DNA from: Chloroflexus aggregans DSM 9485
GTDB lineage: Bacteria > Chloroflexota > Chloroflexia > Chloroflexales > Chloroflexaceae
Direction of reading: 5' to 3'
Length of the DNA stretch: 64,000 bases
Assembly (NCBI RefSeq): GCF_000021945.1
Contig: NC_011831.1
Location: 1,088,001 to 1,152,000 of the forward strand
Positions 53,175 to 62,530 of the stretch are shown in pieces. Every line of letters begins with the position of its first letter. The stretch's first letter is position 1. The notes under the pieces were generated by a model. That model was not told the DNA's origin, searched no databases, and saw only the letters and a list, made by a program, of their open reading frames with translations. Made by a program: the position numbers and the translations under genes.

Positions 53175-54053
53175 ATGATGACGTTACCGGTCACTGTTGT
53201 AAACCTGATCACAGCCGAACTTGACAGGCCAATTGCGCGCGTCGAACCACTCGGTGGCAGTTTTGACGCACAGTTAGTGCGCGTCACCATCGGTGATCAA
53301 CGGTTCGCTCTCAAGTGGGCTGCCGGCGGTAAACCGGCAGCGATGGTGGCAGCCGAAGCGCGTGGCTTACGGGTACTGGCTGCCACAAATACCATTCGTG
53401 TCCCGGCGGTCGTCTTCGCCTGTGAAGCGACGAACACACAACCGGCCATTGTGCTCAGTGAGTGGATTGAAAGCGATGGACACGCTCCCGATCCGGTTCG
53501 GCTCGGCGAGCAGCTTGCCGCGCTGCACCGCTGTACGGCGCCGGCGTATGGCCTTGATCACGACAACTTTATCGGTGGTACCCCGCAACACAATGGCTGG
53601 ATGCAAGATTGGATCGCCTTCTTCCGGGAACGACGCCTCTGGCCGCAGATCGAGCTGGCGGAGCGTCAGCGACTACTCCCACCACACCGCAGACAAGCCC
53701 TCGAACGGGTCGTTAGTCGACTAGAACGATGGCTTGGGGGTGTGCCGCGCTGCCCTTCGCTCATCCACGGCGATCTGTGGGGTGGCAATGTCATCGCCGA
53801 TACTCGCGGTACACCGGTGCTGATCGACCCGGCTATCTCGTACAGCGACCGCGAGGCCGAATTGGCATTTACCGAGCTATTCGGTGGCTTCTCTTCTCGC
53901 TTTTATGCCGCGTATCAGGCTGCCTGGCCGCTAGAGCCTGGCTACACCGAACGGCGTGACTTGTATAATCTGTATCACTTGCTCAACCATCTTAACTTGT
54001 TCGGTGAAGGATACGGCGCACAAGTCGACGCTATTGCCCGGCGGTACGGATAA
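53175..54053 (+). CDS. Fructosamine/ketosamine kinase family protein
   Basis: A 292-residue protein from the ATG at 53175 (TAGGAA just upstream; an open frame continues 66 nt further but crosses the preceding terminator). It has the aminoglycoside-phosphotransferase fold: GGSFDAQLVRVTIGDQRFALK (about 21-41) holds the ATP Lys, LSEWIESDGH the hinge, LIHGDLWGGNVIADTRG (about 196-212) the catalytic Asp and Asn, and VLIDPAISYSDREAELAFTE (about 214-233) the metal Asp. The family phosphorylates ketosamines on glycated proteins, causing them to break down. ATP binding and catalytic residues are complete. Confidence 0.9.
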   Translation: MMTLPVTVVNLITAELDRPIARVEPLGGSFDAQLVRVTIGDQRFALKWAAGGKPAAMVAAEARGLRVLAATNTIRVPAVVFACEATNTQPAIVLSEWIESDGHAPDPVRLGEQLAALHRCTAPAYGLDHDNFIGGTPQHNGWMQDWIAFFRERRLWPQIELAERQRLLPPHRRQALERVVSRLERWLGGVPRCPSLIHGDLWGGNVIADTRGTPVLIDPAISYSDREAELAFTELFGGFSSRFYAAYQAAWPLEPGYTERRDLYNLYHLLNHLNLFGEGYGAQVDAIARRYG

Positions 54054-54071
54054 TCACCAAGATATAGTAAA

Positions 54072-54097
54072 GTGGGGGCGAAAGGGTCTTCCCCCAC
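54072..54097. terminator. Hairpin between convergent genes
   Basis: GTGGGGG pairs with CCCCCAC over a 12-nt loop in the 100-nt gap between the kinase and DUF2892 genes. Confidence 0.5.
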
Positions 54098-54153
54098 CAT
54101 CAAGCGACGTGCATACGGGGCATAGCCCGCAACAAAAATCATGATACCGTCAG

Positions 54154-54390
54154 CTAACGCGAGTGTTTGTGCGCTTGCTTGCGCTCCTGTTCGCGCGTAT
54201 AGGTATTGATACCAAACGGCCAATACAGGGGGCATACGGCAAATGCCGCAGTGGCAAACATGATCAATGCGAGAAAACCGGTAATGATCTGTAACCAAAA
54301 GAGCTGACCAAATAGCGATATAAGGCCGAATGTCATGGTCAACACCAGCCGGATGTCACGATCAAGTGTACCAACATTACGAGTAAACAT
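54154..54390 (-). CDS. DUF2892 (YgaP transmembrane-like) protein
   Basis: A 78-residue protein from the ATG at 54390 (AAAGGA 9 nt upstream; the longer in-frame start has none). MFTRNVGTLDRDIRLVL is the conserved amphipathic start. Two helices follow (about 15-32 and 35-55), with FAVCPLYWPFGI as the family's Cys-Pro-x-Tyr motif. The basic tail is cytoplasmic. The domain occurs alone or fused to rhodanese; its role is unknown. No rhodanese gene lies here. Confidence 0.85.
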   Translation of the reverse strand: MFTRNVGTLDRDIRLVLTMTFGLISLFGQLFWLQIITGFLALIMFATAAFAVCPLYWPFGINTYTREQERKQAHKHSR

Positions 54391-54544
54391 TGCGATCATC
54401 CTTTCCGTTAGACCTTTCTCGTGCATAGCATAACAATCTCTCCCTACCCTGTCGGTAAAGATTTTGCTACGAAGTGTAACATTTGCTTATCGCAATTGTG
54501 AGGCATTGTCCCGTTTCCACCCGATCAAAGTGCGTTGCTTCTTA

Positions 54545-54553
54545 TGCTACAAT
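54545..54553 (+). promoter_or_regulatory. Extended -10 promoter of the accB-xse operon
   Basis: TGCTACAAT (54545-54553), about 36 nt before the accB ATG. No good -35 at normal spacing. Confidence 0.4.
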
Positions 54554-54588
54554 AAGGCTGTTTCGCCGAACTTATGCTGTGGGGAGCT

Positions 54589-55119
54589 ATGAAGGACGAA
54601 ACTACTGCAATGCCAGCCGATCAAAACGATCCATTCGGCCTTTCCGCTGTGCGAGATTTACTTCAGATGCTCGAACAGAGCGATGTCTACGAGATCACGA
54701 TAGAACGTGGTAACTCCAAGCTGCACGTGAAACGTGGTCAACCAACCGGGGTGATCTATTCCGCACCAATGAGCCAGCCCGTACCTGCTCCCATTGCCAC
54801 ACCACTACCAACTGCGCCTGTCACCCCATTCGTGCAACCACCGCCTGCCCCAGAAGGGCCACCGGTTGAAATGCCCGCCGGTCATACGATCACGGCGCCA
54901 ATGGTCGGTACATTCTACGCAGCCCCATCGCCAAAGGATAAGCCGTTTGTGCAAGAAGGTGATGAGGTGCGTGTTGGTGATACCGTCGGTATCATCGAAG
55001 CGATGAAAATGATGAACGAAATTGAGAGCGATGTTGCCGGACGGGTAGCGCGTATTTTGGTCAAGAATGGTCAACCGGTTGAGTACGGTCAACCGTTGAT
55101 GGTGATCGAACCGCTTTGA
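54589..55119 (+). CDS. accB: Biotin carboxyl carrier protein of acetyl-CoA carboxylase
   Basis: A 176-residue protein from the ATG at 54589 (GGGGAG 6 nt upstream). A short helical N-terminal part (residues 10-50, VRDLLQMLEQSDVYEITIER) is followed by a proline-rich linker (55-95) and a biotinyl domain (about 98-176). The biotin-accepting Lys is in EAMKMMNEI. It carries CO2 from biotin carboxylase to carboxyltransferase in malonyl-CoA synthesis, which in Chloroflexus-type bacteria also feeds the 3-hydroxypropionate cycle (known for the group). Its TGA overlaps the ATG of xseA by 1 nt. The partner accC is not adjacent in this window. Confidence 0.95.
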   Translation: MKDETTAMPADQNDPFGLSAVRDLLQMLEQSDVYEITIERGNSKLHVKRGQPTGVIYSAPMSQPVPAPIATPLPTAPVTPFVQPPPAPEGPPVEMPAGHTITAPMVGTFYAAPSPKDKPFVQEGDEVRVGDTVGIIEAMKMMNEIESDVAGRVARILVKNGQPVEYGQPLMVIEPL

Positions 55120-56312
55120 TGCATGTATTAACCGTTTCTGATTTAAACAGCGCCCTCCGCGCTCATCTTGAGGGCGAGGGCTTGTTTTTCGACCTTTGGT
55201 TGCTCGCCGAAGTAGTCGAGTTCCGCCGTTATCCGTCGGGTCACTGCTACTTCACGCTCAAGGACGAGCAAGCGAGCATTCGAGCTGTCCTTTGGCGGGG
55301 TGTTGCCGAACGTATCGCAACCTTACCGACGAACGGCGATGCTGTATTGGTGCATGGGCGGGTTGGTTTCTACGAAGCCCGCGGTGAGCTACAGTTTGTT
55401 GTCGATCAGATTGTACCGGCCGGGGTAGGACTGCTCAACGCACAGCTTGCCCAACTACGCGCCCGCCTCGAAGCTGAAGGTTTGTTCGATGAACGCCGCA
55501 AACGCCCGTTGCCGCCCCTGCCACGACGAATCGGCATTGTTACCTCACTGCAAGCGGCTGCTCTGCAAGATATGCTGACCATTTTACGCCGTCGTTACCC
55601 GCTTGCGGAAGTTTTGTTGTCCCCCTGTCTGGTACAGGGCGAATTAGCCCCGGCCAGTATCGTTGCTGCCCTGCGCCGCGTCTACACCGAGGCGGTCGAT
55701 CTGGTGATCTTAGCTCGTGGTGGTGGCGCAAGTGAGGATTTGGCGGCTTTTAACGATGAACAGGTTGTACGAACGGTGGCAGCTAGCCCCGTTCCGATTA
55801 TTACCGGCGTTGGTCACGAAACCGATACGACGTTAGTTGATGCTGTGGCCGATCTGCGTGCGCCTACTCCCTCTGCCGCCGCCGAAATGGCCGCACCACC
55901 GCTGACCGAACTGCGTCAGCGGGTGCTTGCATTACACGAACGTGCAACTGTCGCTATCATCGATCGTCTGCATCGGCAACGTCAGATGGTTGCTCAACAG
56001 CATGCTCTTCTCCAACGAAATCATCCACACCGAACGATCGAGGCCGCACGCCAAACAGTTGATGACCTATCACGCCGAGCCGGACGAGCGTTCGGAAGAT
56101 GGCTACAACTCGAACAAACACGTCTGCAAGGCCTACAAGCTCGCCTTGCGACACTTAGCCCACAGGCAACGCTTGCCCGTGGGTATGCCATCGCCCAACA
56201 GGTTGATGGTCACGTGGTGACCGACCCGGCGCAAGTACAGGCCGGTGAAGCCCTCACCCTAACCGTCCGCGCCGGCCGCGTGCGCGTTATTGTGGAGCAC
56301 ACCGATGAGTGA
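55119..56312 (+). CDS. xseA: Exodeoxyribonuclease VII large subunit
   Basis: A 397-residue protein. The OB-fold nucleic-acid-binding domain is at the N-terminus (about 1-100, LTVSDLNSALRAHLEGEGLF and WLLAEVVEFRRYPSGHCYFT). The catalytic domain follows (about 125-310, RRIGIVTSLQAAALQDMLTI, LARGGGASEDLAAFNDE and VGHETDTTLVDAVADLRAPT). A coiled-coil region and C-terminal segment ALARGYAIAQ complete the fold. With XseB it degrades single-stranded DNA from both ends in recombination and repair. Start and stop overlap the neighbouring genes (1 nt with accB, 8 nt with xseB), so translation is coupled. Confidence 0.96.
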   Translation: MHVLTVSDLNSALRAHLEGEGLFFDLWLLAEVVEFRRYPSGHCYFTLKDEQASIRAVLWRGVAERIATLPTNGDAVLVHGRVGFYEARGELQFVVDQIVPAGVGLLNAQLAQLRARLEAEGLFDERRKRPLPPLPRRIGIVTSLQAAALQDMLTILRRRYPLAEVLLSPCLVQGELAPASIVAALRRVYTEAVDLVILARGGGASEDLAAFNDEQVVRTVAASPVPIITGVGHETDTTLVDAVADLRAPTPSAAAEMAAPPLTELRQRVLALHERATVAIIDRLHRQRQMVAQQHALLQRNHPHRTIEAARQTVDDLSRRAGRAFGRWLQLEQTRLQGLQARLATLSPQATLARGYAIAQQVDGHVVTDPAQVQAGEALTLTVRAGRVRVIVEHTDE

Positions 56313-56505
56313 ACAAACTGCCGTCGAACAGTATGAAACATTACTTGCCGAACTTCAGACGGTTGTCGAGCGACTCGAGCAAGGTGAGTTGTCCCTCGCG
56401 GAAGCCTTGCGTTTATATGAACGCGGTGCTGAACTTGCCGCTGCTTGCCAGCAACTACTCGATGCTGCCGAGTTGCGGGTACGTCAGCTTGAAGGTGTTG
56501 GATAG
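56305..56505 (+). CDS. xseB: Exodeoxyribonuclease VII small subunit
   Basis: A 66-residue protein. The ATG at 56305 overlaps the xseA stop by 8 nt. The helical hairpin YETLLAELQTVVERLEQGEL then SLAEALRLYERGAELAAACQ is the conserved XseB fold that wraps the coiled coil of XseA; several copies bind one large subunit. Length and sequence are normal for the family. Confidence 0.95.
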   Translation: MSEQTAVEQYETLLAELQTVVERLEQGELSLAEALRLYERGAELAAACQQLLDAAELRVRQLEGVG

Positions 56506-56518
56506 GGTATGAGCAACT

Positions 56519-58453
56519 ATGAGCTTAACGGCTGCTGAAAAGGTCTATCGCTATTCTTGGCACCGACGCTGGTGGCTCGCGGCAGTCGGCTGGCTGTTCG
56601 TTGTGATAAGTTTGTACGGAGCCGGTTTCCAACTGCTCCGTGGTCTCATGTTCACACCTTTCGCTGCATGGCTGCGTAGTACCCCATGGCTCCGTCCACT
56701 TTACCAGTGGCTCTCGCCCGCGCCGCGCGATTTGAACGCTTGGCTCGCAGAGGCATTAGTGGTTCTGTTGTGGGCAGCGGTTGGGCTGTGCGTCGCGTTG
56801 ATCCTCTTCAATGCGTTGCCCACCATTCGGGTGAGCAGTCGTGGCCTACTGATTGAATTTGCCGGTGGTTGGCTACCGGTTGCGTGGCAAGATTTAGATG
56901 AGATTCACGTGACCGGCGACGAGGCTGGGCTGCGCTTCGTACTTCTGGTGATTCCGGCCAAGACGGCGAAACGGCTTACCGGTTGGCACCAGTTGTATGG
57001 GTTGCTATACGGAACCACCATCCGACCGTCCTTCCTCATTACGTCAACGATTGATGACTTCGACCGGTTGCTCAATACCATCTTGCAAGAGAATAGTCGC
57101 GCAATCCGTGCGTTTGAAGGGCGTCAACCGGTTGTCGTGAATGAGCAACGTCGTTCACCATTGTTTAGCGTCTTCCTGCGGGGTAAACCTGCCGAGACGT
57201 TGCCGGACGTTGATCTTCCACCCACTACCATTCCAGATGTTACCACCTCCTTGCCCGCCTGGTCACTCGTAAGGTTGACAACCATTGGTACGGCTTGCGT
57301 AACATTGATCGCCGGTCTTGTTCATTATCGGAGCTACTGGGATCGTGCGCTGACCCTGCTCTTTCCCGACTTGCGTCGTCAATCCGCTTTCTTGTGGGTA
57401 AGCCAAATCCCTATCTACAACAAGATATTTAGTGCCTACCAGGGGGTTAGCGTCCCCTTGCTCGGTATTGATGGCCGACCTGACTTGCCGGCGCCGATCT
57501 GGCTCCTGATCGCAGCGCATCTTATGTTGGCATCGGTCATAATAGCCATCATTGCGTTGGTTGTTGCGCTACCGGTTGCCGCAACCGCCGGTCAACAGGC
57601 TCTGACCATCCGCTTTGTACCACGACCGTTGCCATTTACGCGGTCAATCCCGTGGAGCCACATCAGTGCGTTCTCCGTGATTGATCTGGGGTTTGGCCAT
57701 ACTCTGGCGTTTGTTCAATCGCCGCGATTACCCTGGCTTTGTCATCTTTGCGGTTTGCTGGTGACCGGACGGTGGACGGCGGGAACCGTGTTCGTCGGTA
57801 CGATGCGACAATGGCCACAGTTCATCGAGCAATGCGCCGAACGGCTGAGCCACTTACCGCCAATCGATGAGAAACCACGTTTTCGACCGTCTGCATTCGT
57901 ACCAATTGTGCAATTGATCGGCCAACCGGTAACGACTATTCGTACTCTCCGCGCCGATCTAGCGATAGCGAGCAATTCCTCGGCGGAACATTTGTGGGTA
58001 GCAGGGAAGACGATGGCGTTGGTAGCGCTACCCCTCGGCTTGTTATTTACCGTTCCCACCCTGCTTCACGGCGATTGGTGGCCGAGTAGCAACGCCTTGT
58101 TTGGTGGCATTGGATTCTGGATGGCCGGCTTGCTAGAATGGCCGCTCGTTGGGCTTATTGCGATGATTATGTACGGCACATCTGGTACTGAGCAAGAGCA
58201 GGTATTCGCTCTGTACCCACGAATCCAGATGCCACGGCTCTTGCCAATGTTGCTCGCGCTGGTCAGTTTGCTGATCAACGTACCATGGCTTGCCGCCCTG
58301 TTCTGGTTACTCGCCCTTGTGATTGCGTATTGGGTCACAGCCGCACTCTGGGTTGAGGTATATGAACGGGAAGGCGTGCAGGCTATCACCGGTGGTTTGT
58401 TGCCTGTTGTATGGCAATTGATAATTATGCCAGGATTCTGGCTATTGCGCTAA
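56519..58453 (+). CDS. Polytopic membrane protein with two PH-like inserts, family not recognised
   Basis: A 644-residue protein starting 13 nt after xseB. Around nine hydrophobic helices are interrupted by two soluble beta segments: TIRVSSRGLLIEFAGGWLPV (about 103-122, continuing WQDLDEIHV) and ALTIRFVPRPLPFTRSIPWS (about 360-379, continuing HISAFSVIDLG). Both have the pattern of bacterial PH (bPH) domains in YdbS/YdbT-like membrane proteins. The pairing of two PH-like units with many helices suggests a membrane-lipid or envelope function, which is inference. It is probably co-transcribed with accB-xseA-xseB, although the connection may be only positional. No signal peptide or enzyme motif was found. 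Confidence 0.7.
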   Translation: MSLTAAEKVYRYSWHRRWWLAAVGWLFVVISLYGAGFQLLRGLMFTPFAAWLRSTPWLRPLYQWLSPAPRDLNAWLAEALVVLLWAAVGLCVALILFNALPTIRVSSRGLLIEFAGGWLPVAWQDLDEIHVTGDEAGLRFVLLVIPAKTAKRLTGWHQLYGLLYGTTIRPSFLITSTIDDFDRLLNTILQENSRAIRAFEGRQPVVVNEQRRSPLFSVFLRGKPAETLPDVDLPPTTIPDVTTSLPAWSLVRLTTIGTACVTLIAGLVHYRSYWDRALTLLFPDLRRQSAFLWVSQIPIYNKIFSAYQGVSVPLLGIDGRPDLPAPIWLLIAAHLMLASVIIAIIALVVALPVAATAGQQALTIRFVPRPLPFTRSIPWSHISAFSVIDLGFGHTLAFVQSPRLPWLCHLCGLLVTGRWTAGTVFVGTMRQWPQFIEQCAERLSHLPPIDEKPRFRPSAFVPIVQLIGQPVTTIRTLRADLAIASNSSAEHLWVAGKTMALVALPLGLLFTVPTLLHGDWWPSSNALFGGIGFWMAGLLEWPLVGLIAMIMYGTSGTEQEQVFALYPRIQMPRLLPMLLALVSLLINVPWLAALFWLLALVIAYWVTAALWVEVYEREGVQAITGGLLPVVWQLIIMPGFWLLR

Positions 58454-58483
58454 CCTGATTGTATCCGAGAGAGGTTATGTACA

Positions 58484-58864
58484 ATGGATCGCACGTGCAT
58501 TACTACCGACGCAGCTCCGGCAGCTATCGGTCCGTACTCGCAAGCTATTCGGGCAGGTCATTTGATCTTTGTCTCCGGACAATTACCGATTAATCCGGCC
58601 ACCAACGAACTCATAACTGATGACATTGGCGCAATGACACGCCAGATTTTCGCCAATATTGCCGCTATTTTGCAAGCTGCCGGCAGCTCACTCGATCGGA
58701 TTGTGAAGACGACCGTCTTTCTCGCCGATCTGAACGATTTTGCCACTATGAATGCAGCTTACGCCGAACATTTCGGCAATGAACCACCGGCACGCTCGAC
58801 GGTGCAAGTCGCTCGCTTACCGCGCGATGCCCGTATCGAAATCGAAGTAATTGCCCTGGCGTAA
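58484..58864 (+). CDS. ridA: RidA family enamine/imine deaminase
   Basis: A 126-residue protein of standard length. IGPYSQAIRAGHLIFVSGQL (about 15-34) and the C-terminal PPARSTVQVARLPRDARIEI (about 100-119) hold the catalytic Arg that binds the substrate carboxylate. RidA forms trimers and hydrolyses reactive 2-aminoacrylate-type intermediates released by PLP enzymes, protecting them. It sits 31 nt after the membrane protein gene and ends at a strong hairpin. Confidence 0.95.
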   Translation: MDRTCITTDAAPAAIGPYSQAIRAGHLIFVSGQLPINPATNELITDDIGAMTRQIFANIAAILQAAGSSLDRIVKTTVFLADLNDFATMNAAYAEHFGNEPPARSTVQVARLPRDARIEIEVIALA

Positions 58865-58901
58865 CTCCGGTGTTCGCAGCGGTACATTGCCTAACCGCAA
58901 C

Positions 58902-58922
58902 GGGGTACGATTGTCGTACCCC
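58902..58922 (+). terminator. Hairpin terminator after ridA
   Basis: GGGGTACGA-TTG-TCGTACCCC, 9 bp with a 3-nt loop, followed by TCTCATTT. Confidence 0.75.
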
Positions 58923-58968
58923 TCTCATTTCGTTTCACGTTGATACACCTGTAGTCACCTCACTCTTG

Positions 58969-58984
58969 GGTGATTATAATCACC
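58969..58984. promoter_or_regulatory. Perfect 16-bp palindrome, possible operator
   Basis: GGTGATTATAATCACC has the TATAAT box at its centre and lies 80 nt upstream of the MBL-fold gene, a position fit for a dimeric regulator. Confidence 0.5.
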
Positions 58985-59063
58985 ATTTGTCAACAATTGC
59001 GCATCTTTTGCCATTGTCGCACGGTTTATAAGGTAGAGCAGTACAGATAAAGGTAGGCTTACT

Positions 59064-59849
59064 ATGCGACAATGGCTACATACAATTATCGCGTTTGGTG
59101 GTATCCTGGCATTCATCGCATGGCTACAACGACCTGATGGTCAACTTCACGTCATGCTGTTACCGATCAGAGGCGATGCTCTTCTGATCCGCGCACCCGA
59201 CGGTTCGTTTACACTTATCGACGGTGGACGCGATCCGACCGAGGTAGCGGTTGAGGTGGGCCGCTACCTCCCCTTCTGGCAACGTCGGTTGGCGGCTATT
59301 GTGCTAACCCGTACTGATAAAGAACATCTGCCCGGTCAGTTAGGGATATTACGGCGTTACCGCCCAGATGTAGCTTTCACTCCTACTATCGTTGAGGGTG
59401 AATGGCGGGAACTGTTGAACGAACTGGTCACACCGATCCGCCGCTTACGTCCCGGACAACAGTTCAACCTCGGCGGAATCCGCTTGCAGGTACTAGCAGT
59501 CAATGATGGTAAAGAGGGCGGTGCCGTCTTGCTGATCACCCATCGTGCGGTACGTATTTTGATCCATACCGGTGGAAGTACCGGCGATCCAGCCCTGACA
59601 GCACTGGCCGACCAACCAATTGACCTGCTGGTGTATCCGTGGCAACGGTCGATTACCGTACCGGAACTGACCCGATTGCACTTACGGGCCGTTGCATTTA
59701 GCACCGGCTATGAGGCCGACCAACCGGCCCTCCATAGCTTCACCGAACGACGCCAGCTTGCACCCTATCTTTATCATCCGAACATCGACGGCGTGATTCA
59801 TCTTATCAGTGATGGTCGCCGGGCAACGATTACGACCCAACCGCCATGA
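59064..59849 (+). CDS. ComEC C-terminal-like metallo-beta-lactamase fold protein, metal site degenerate
   Basis: A 261-residue protein with an N-terminal helix (about 5-22) that probably anchors or exports it. The rest resembles the MBL domain of ComEC/Rec2: GDALLIRAPDGSFTLIDGG (about 37-55) and the HxHxDH position, which reads LTRTDKEHLPGQ (about 84) with three of four metal ligands lost. LIHTGGSTGDPAL replaces the normal Asp motif region. A nuclease function is unlikely; it may be structural. Its stop overlaps the start of the flippase gene by 4 nt, so the two are coupled. Confidence 0.75.
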   Translation: MRQWLHTIIAFGGILAFIAWLQRPDGQLHVMLLPIRGDALLIRAPDGSFTLIDGGRDPTEVAVEVGRYLPFWQRRLAAIVLTRTDKEHLPGQLGILRRYRPDVAFTPTIVEGEWRELLNELVTPIRRLRPGQQFNLGGIRLQVLAVNDGKEGGAVLLITHRAVRILIHTGGSTGDPALTALADQPIDLLVYPWQRSITVPELTRLHLRAVAFSTGYEADQPALHSFTERRQLAPYLYHPNIDGVIHLISDGRRATITTQPP

Positions 59850-61471
59850 ACAATCGCCTGATCCTTGTATTCCTCATCATTGGTGCCGCGCTTACGTTAC
59901 TCGGTGCGGGAACTTGGCTTTGGCGACGCTATTACCGCGACGATCCGACCAATACGGCTCGCCGCATCTTCAAAAACAGCGCCGTTACCTTTGGCCTACG
60001 TCTTTTTGTCCGTGGGTTGGATACGGTCATCCTATTTTTGCTGGTTGGCGCACTTGATCCGGCAGCACTCGGCGCTTACAACACCGCTGCCCTGCTCGTG
60101 GCCCAATACCTTGCCACCTTCACCGAGTTTGGTCTTGGCGTATGGCTCACGCGCGAAGTTGCCCGTAATCCGGCTGTAGCCCGCCAACTGTTTGGAGTAA
60201 CCCTTGCCTTGCGTTTATGCCTCATCGTGGCTGCTGCCGCACCGATAGCATGGCTCGTCATCGGTATCTACAACGGCCTTGGTGCCCTTGGCTTGAGCGA
60301 ACCGCTCACTACTGAGGGCCGATGGGCGATCTGGATTTTGCTGTTTACCCTTATTCCCAGTGCTTACAGTGGCGCGGTCACGGCGCTCTACAATGCTGCC
60401 GAACGAATGGAAGTGCCAGCGGCGGTGGAAGTGTTGACGGCGCTGCTCAGCTTTCTGGCCCGCATCGCCGTGCTTGCACTCGGGTGGGGCGTCATTGGAC
60501 TCGCGTGGGCAGCGGTCTTGGTTAGTTCGATCACGGCTTTGATCTTTCTTGGATTGCAAATCCGTACCTTCTTCGCACCGACCCTGAGCTTTGATGGTCC
60601 TACGATCCGTAAGCTCATCCCGCAGGCGCTGCCGCTCATGCTCAATAATCTGCTCAGTGTCATCTTCTTTCGCTTTGACCTTTTTATTGTTCGTGCTTTC
60701 GGCGGTAGCAACGCCGATCTACTGGTACAGCAATATGTCTTGCCTTACCAACTCCTCAACATCGCGCTCGTGTTACCACCGGCAATAACCTTCGCCGTCT
60801 TTCCACTCTTGGCACGACGCGCCGGCGGTGCGCGCAGCGAGTTGTTCAGCGCCCAACAACGCACACTGCGTCTGTTACTCTTGATTGCCTTCCCATTGGC
60901 AATGGGTATGACACTGTTGGCTGACGATCTCGTCTGGATCTTCGCCCGTCGCCGCTTCGCCGAGTATCTCCCGTCGGTCACCGTGCTCGCCGTGTTGGCA
61001 TGGTTTTTGCCACTCTCCTTTACTAACGGCTTGTTACAGTATGTGCTAATTGCCATCGAACGCCAAACCTCCATTACCCGCGCTTTTGTTATTGGTGCGA
61101 TCTTCAACCTGACTGCCAATCTCATCGCGATCCCGCTCGCTATCCGATTAGGCCGCCCCGAAGACGCGCTCCTGGCGGCAGCGCTGATCACTATTTTGTC
61201 AGAAGTTGTACTTTACGCCGTCTTCCGTCCCGTCTTACACCAAGAGGGATTGCAACCGAACCTCTTGCCCCTAATGTGGCAACCGGCATTGGCAAGTCTC
61301 GCGATGGCTGGCATCATGCTTCCAGCGCTCCTCTGGCTACCGGGATGGATCGGTAGTCTGTGTGCAATTCTGATCGGACCGCCGGTGTACGGCACTGCGT
61401 TATGGCTCACCGGAGCCATCGGCACAGAAGAGATGGCACTGGCGCGGCGGATTGTAGGACGAACATCGTAA
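59846..61471 (+). CDS. Oligosaccharide flippase (Wzx/MVF superfamily)
   Basis: A 541-residue protein with about 14 helices. After one N-terminal helix it shows the flippase start RRIFKNSAVTFGLRLFVRGL and LDPAALGAYNTAALLVAQYL (about 70-89), then a central loop with QALPLMLNNLLSVIFFRFDL. It carries a lipid-linked glycan or similar molecule across the membrane. Gene order (degenerate MBL protein, then flippase) is unlike normal glycan loci, and there is no glycosyltransferase next to it. A second flippase in the window (16163-17818) belongs to a glycan cluster. The stop lies 19 nt before the tandem repeat array. Confidence 0.85.
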   Translation: MNNRLILVFLIIGAALTLLGAGTWLWRRYYRDDPTNTARRIFKNSAVTFGLRLFVRGLDTVILFLLVGALDPAALGAYNTAALLVAQYLATFTEFGLGVWLTREVARNPAVARQLFGVTLALRLCLIVAAAAPIAWLVIGIYNGLGALGLSEPLTTEGRWAIWILLFTLIPSAYSGAVTALYNAAERMEVPAAVEVLTALLSFLARIAVLALGWGVIGLAWAAVLVSSITALIFLGLQIRTFFAPTLSFDGPTIRKLIPQALPLMLNNLLSVIFFRFDLFIVRAFGGSNADLLVQQYVLPYQLLNIALVLPPAITFAVFPLLARRAGGARSELFSAQQRTLRLLLLIAFPLAMGMTLLADDLVWIFARRRFAEYLPSVTVLAVLAWFLPLSFTNGLLQYVLIAIERQTSITRAFVIGAIFNLTANLIAIPLAIRLGRPEDALLAAALITILSEVVLYAVFRPVLHQEGLQPNLLPLMWQPALASLAMAGIMLPALLWLPGWIGSLCAILIGPPVYGTALWLTGAIGTEEMALARRIVGRTS

Positions 61472-61489
61472 CAGACGAACGGATTTGTA

Positions 61490-62530
61490 TCGGCGCGTCA
61501 CCCCGACATCATCATCATTCCCAAATCCAACCGATTCCACGCCCGTGATTGGGTATGCCCACAACATACCACCGCACCGGACGGATGGGTGTCGGGGCGA
61601 CGCGGTGCGTCGCCCCAACGTCGTCGTCGTCATCCACAATCCCAATGATGCGTCGTACCTGTCGCCCCACCCCGCCGCGTCACCCTGACATCATCATTCC
61701 CAAATCCAACCGATTCCACGCCCGTGATTGGGTATGCCCACAACATACCACCGCACCGGACGGATGGGTGTCGGGGCGACGCGGTGCGTCGCCCCAACGT
61801 CGTCGTCGTCATCCACAATCCCAATGATGCGTCGTACCTGTCGCCCCACCCCGCCGCGTCACCCTGACATCATCATTCCCAAATCCAACCGATTCCACGC
61901 CCGTGATTGGGCATGCCCACAACATACCACCGCACCGGACGGATGGGTGTCGGGGCGACGCGGTGCGTCGCCCATACGTCGTCGTCGTCATCCACAATCC
62001 AACCGATTCCACGCCCGTGATGGGGCATGCCCACAACATACCACCGCACCGGACGGATGGGTGTCGGGGCGACGCGGTGCGTCGCCCCAACGTCGTCGTC
62101 GTCATCCACAATCCCAATGATGCGTCGTACCTGTCGCCCCACCCCGCCGCATCGCCCCGACATCATCATTCCCAAATCCAACCGATTCCACGCCCGTGAT
62201 GGGGCATGCCCACAACATACCACCGCACCGGACGGATGGGTGTCGGGGCGACGCGGTGCGTCGCCCCAACGTCGTCGTCATCCACAATCCCAATGATGCG
62301 TCGTACCTGTCGCCCCACCCCGCCGCATCGCCCCGACATCATCATTCCCAAATCCAACCGATTCCACGCCCGTGATGGGGCATGCCCACAACATACCACC
62401 GCACCGGACGGATGGGTGTCGGGGCGACGCGGTGCGTCGTCCCTACGTCGTCGTCATCATCCACAATCCAACCGATTCCACGCCCGTGATGGGGCATGCC
62501 CACAACATACCACCGCACCGGACGGATGTG
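61490..62530. repeat. Tandem array of a 179-bp unit
   Basis: CCAAATCC marks occur at 61521, 61700, 61879, 62172 and 62348: a 179-bp unit in near-identical copies, one of them 176 bp. Two shorter units (about 115 bp) are joined through CACAATCC to AACCGATTCC at about 61992 and 62461. Each unit contains the palindrome GGGGCGACGC-GGT-GCGTCGCCCC. Plus and minus open frames through the block are artefacts. Confidence 0.95.
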
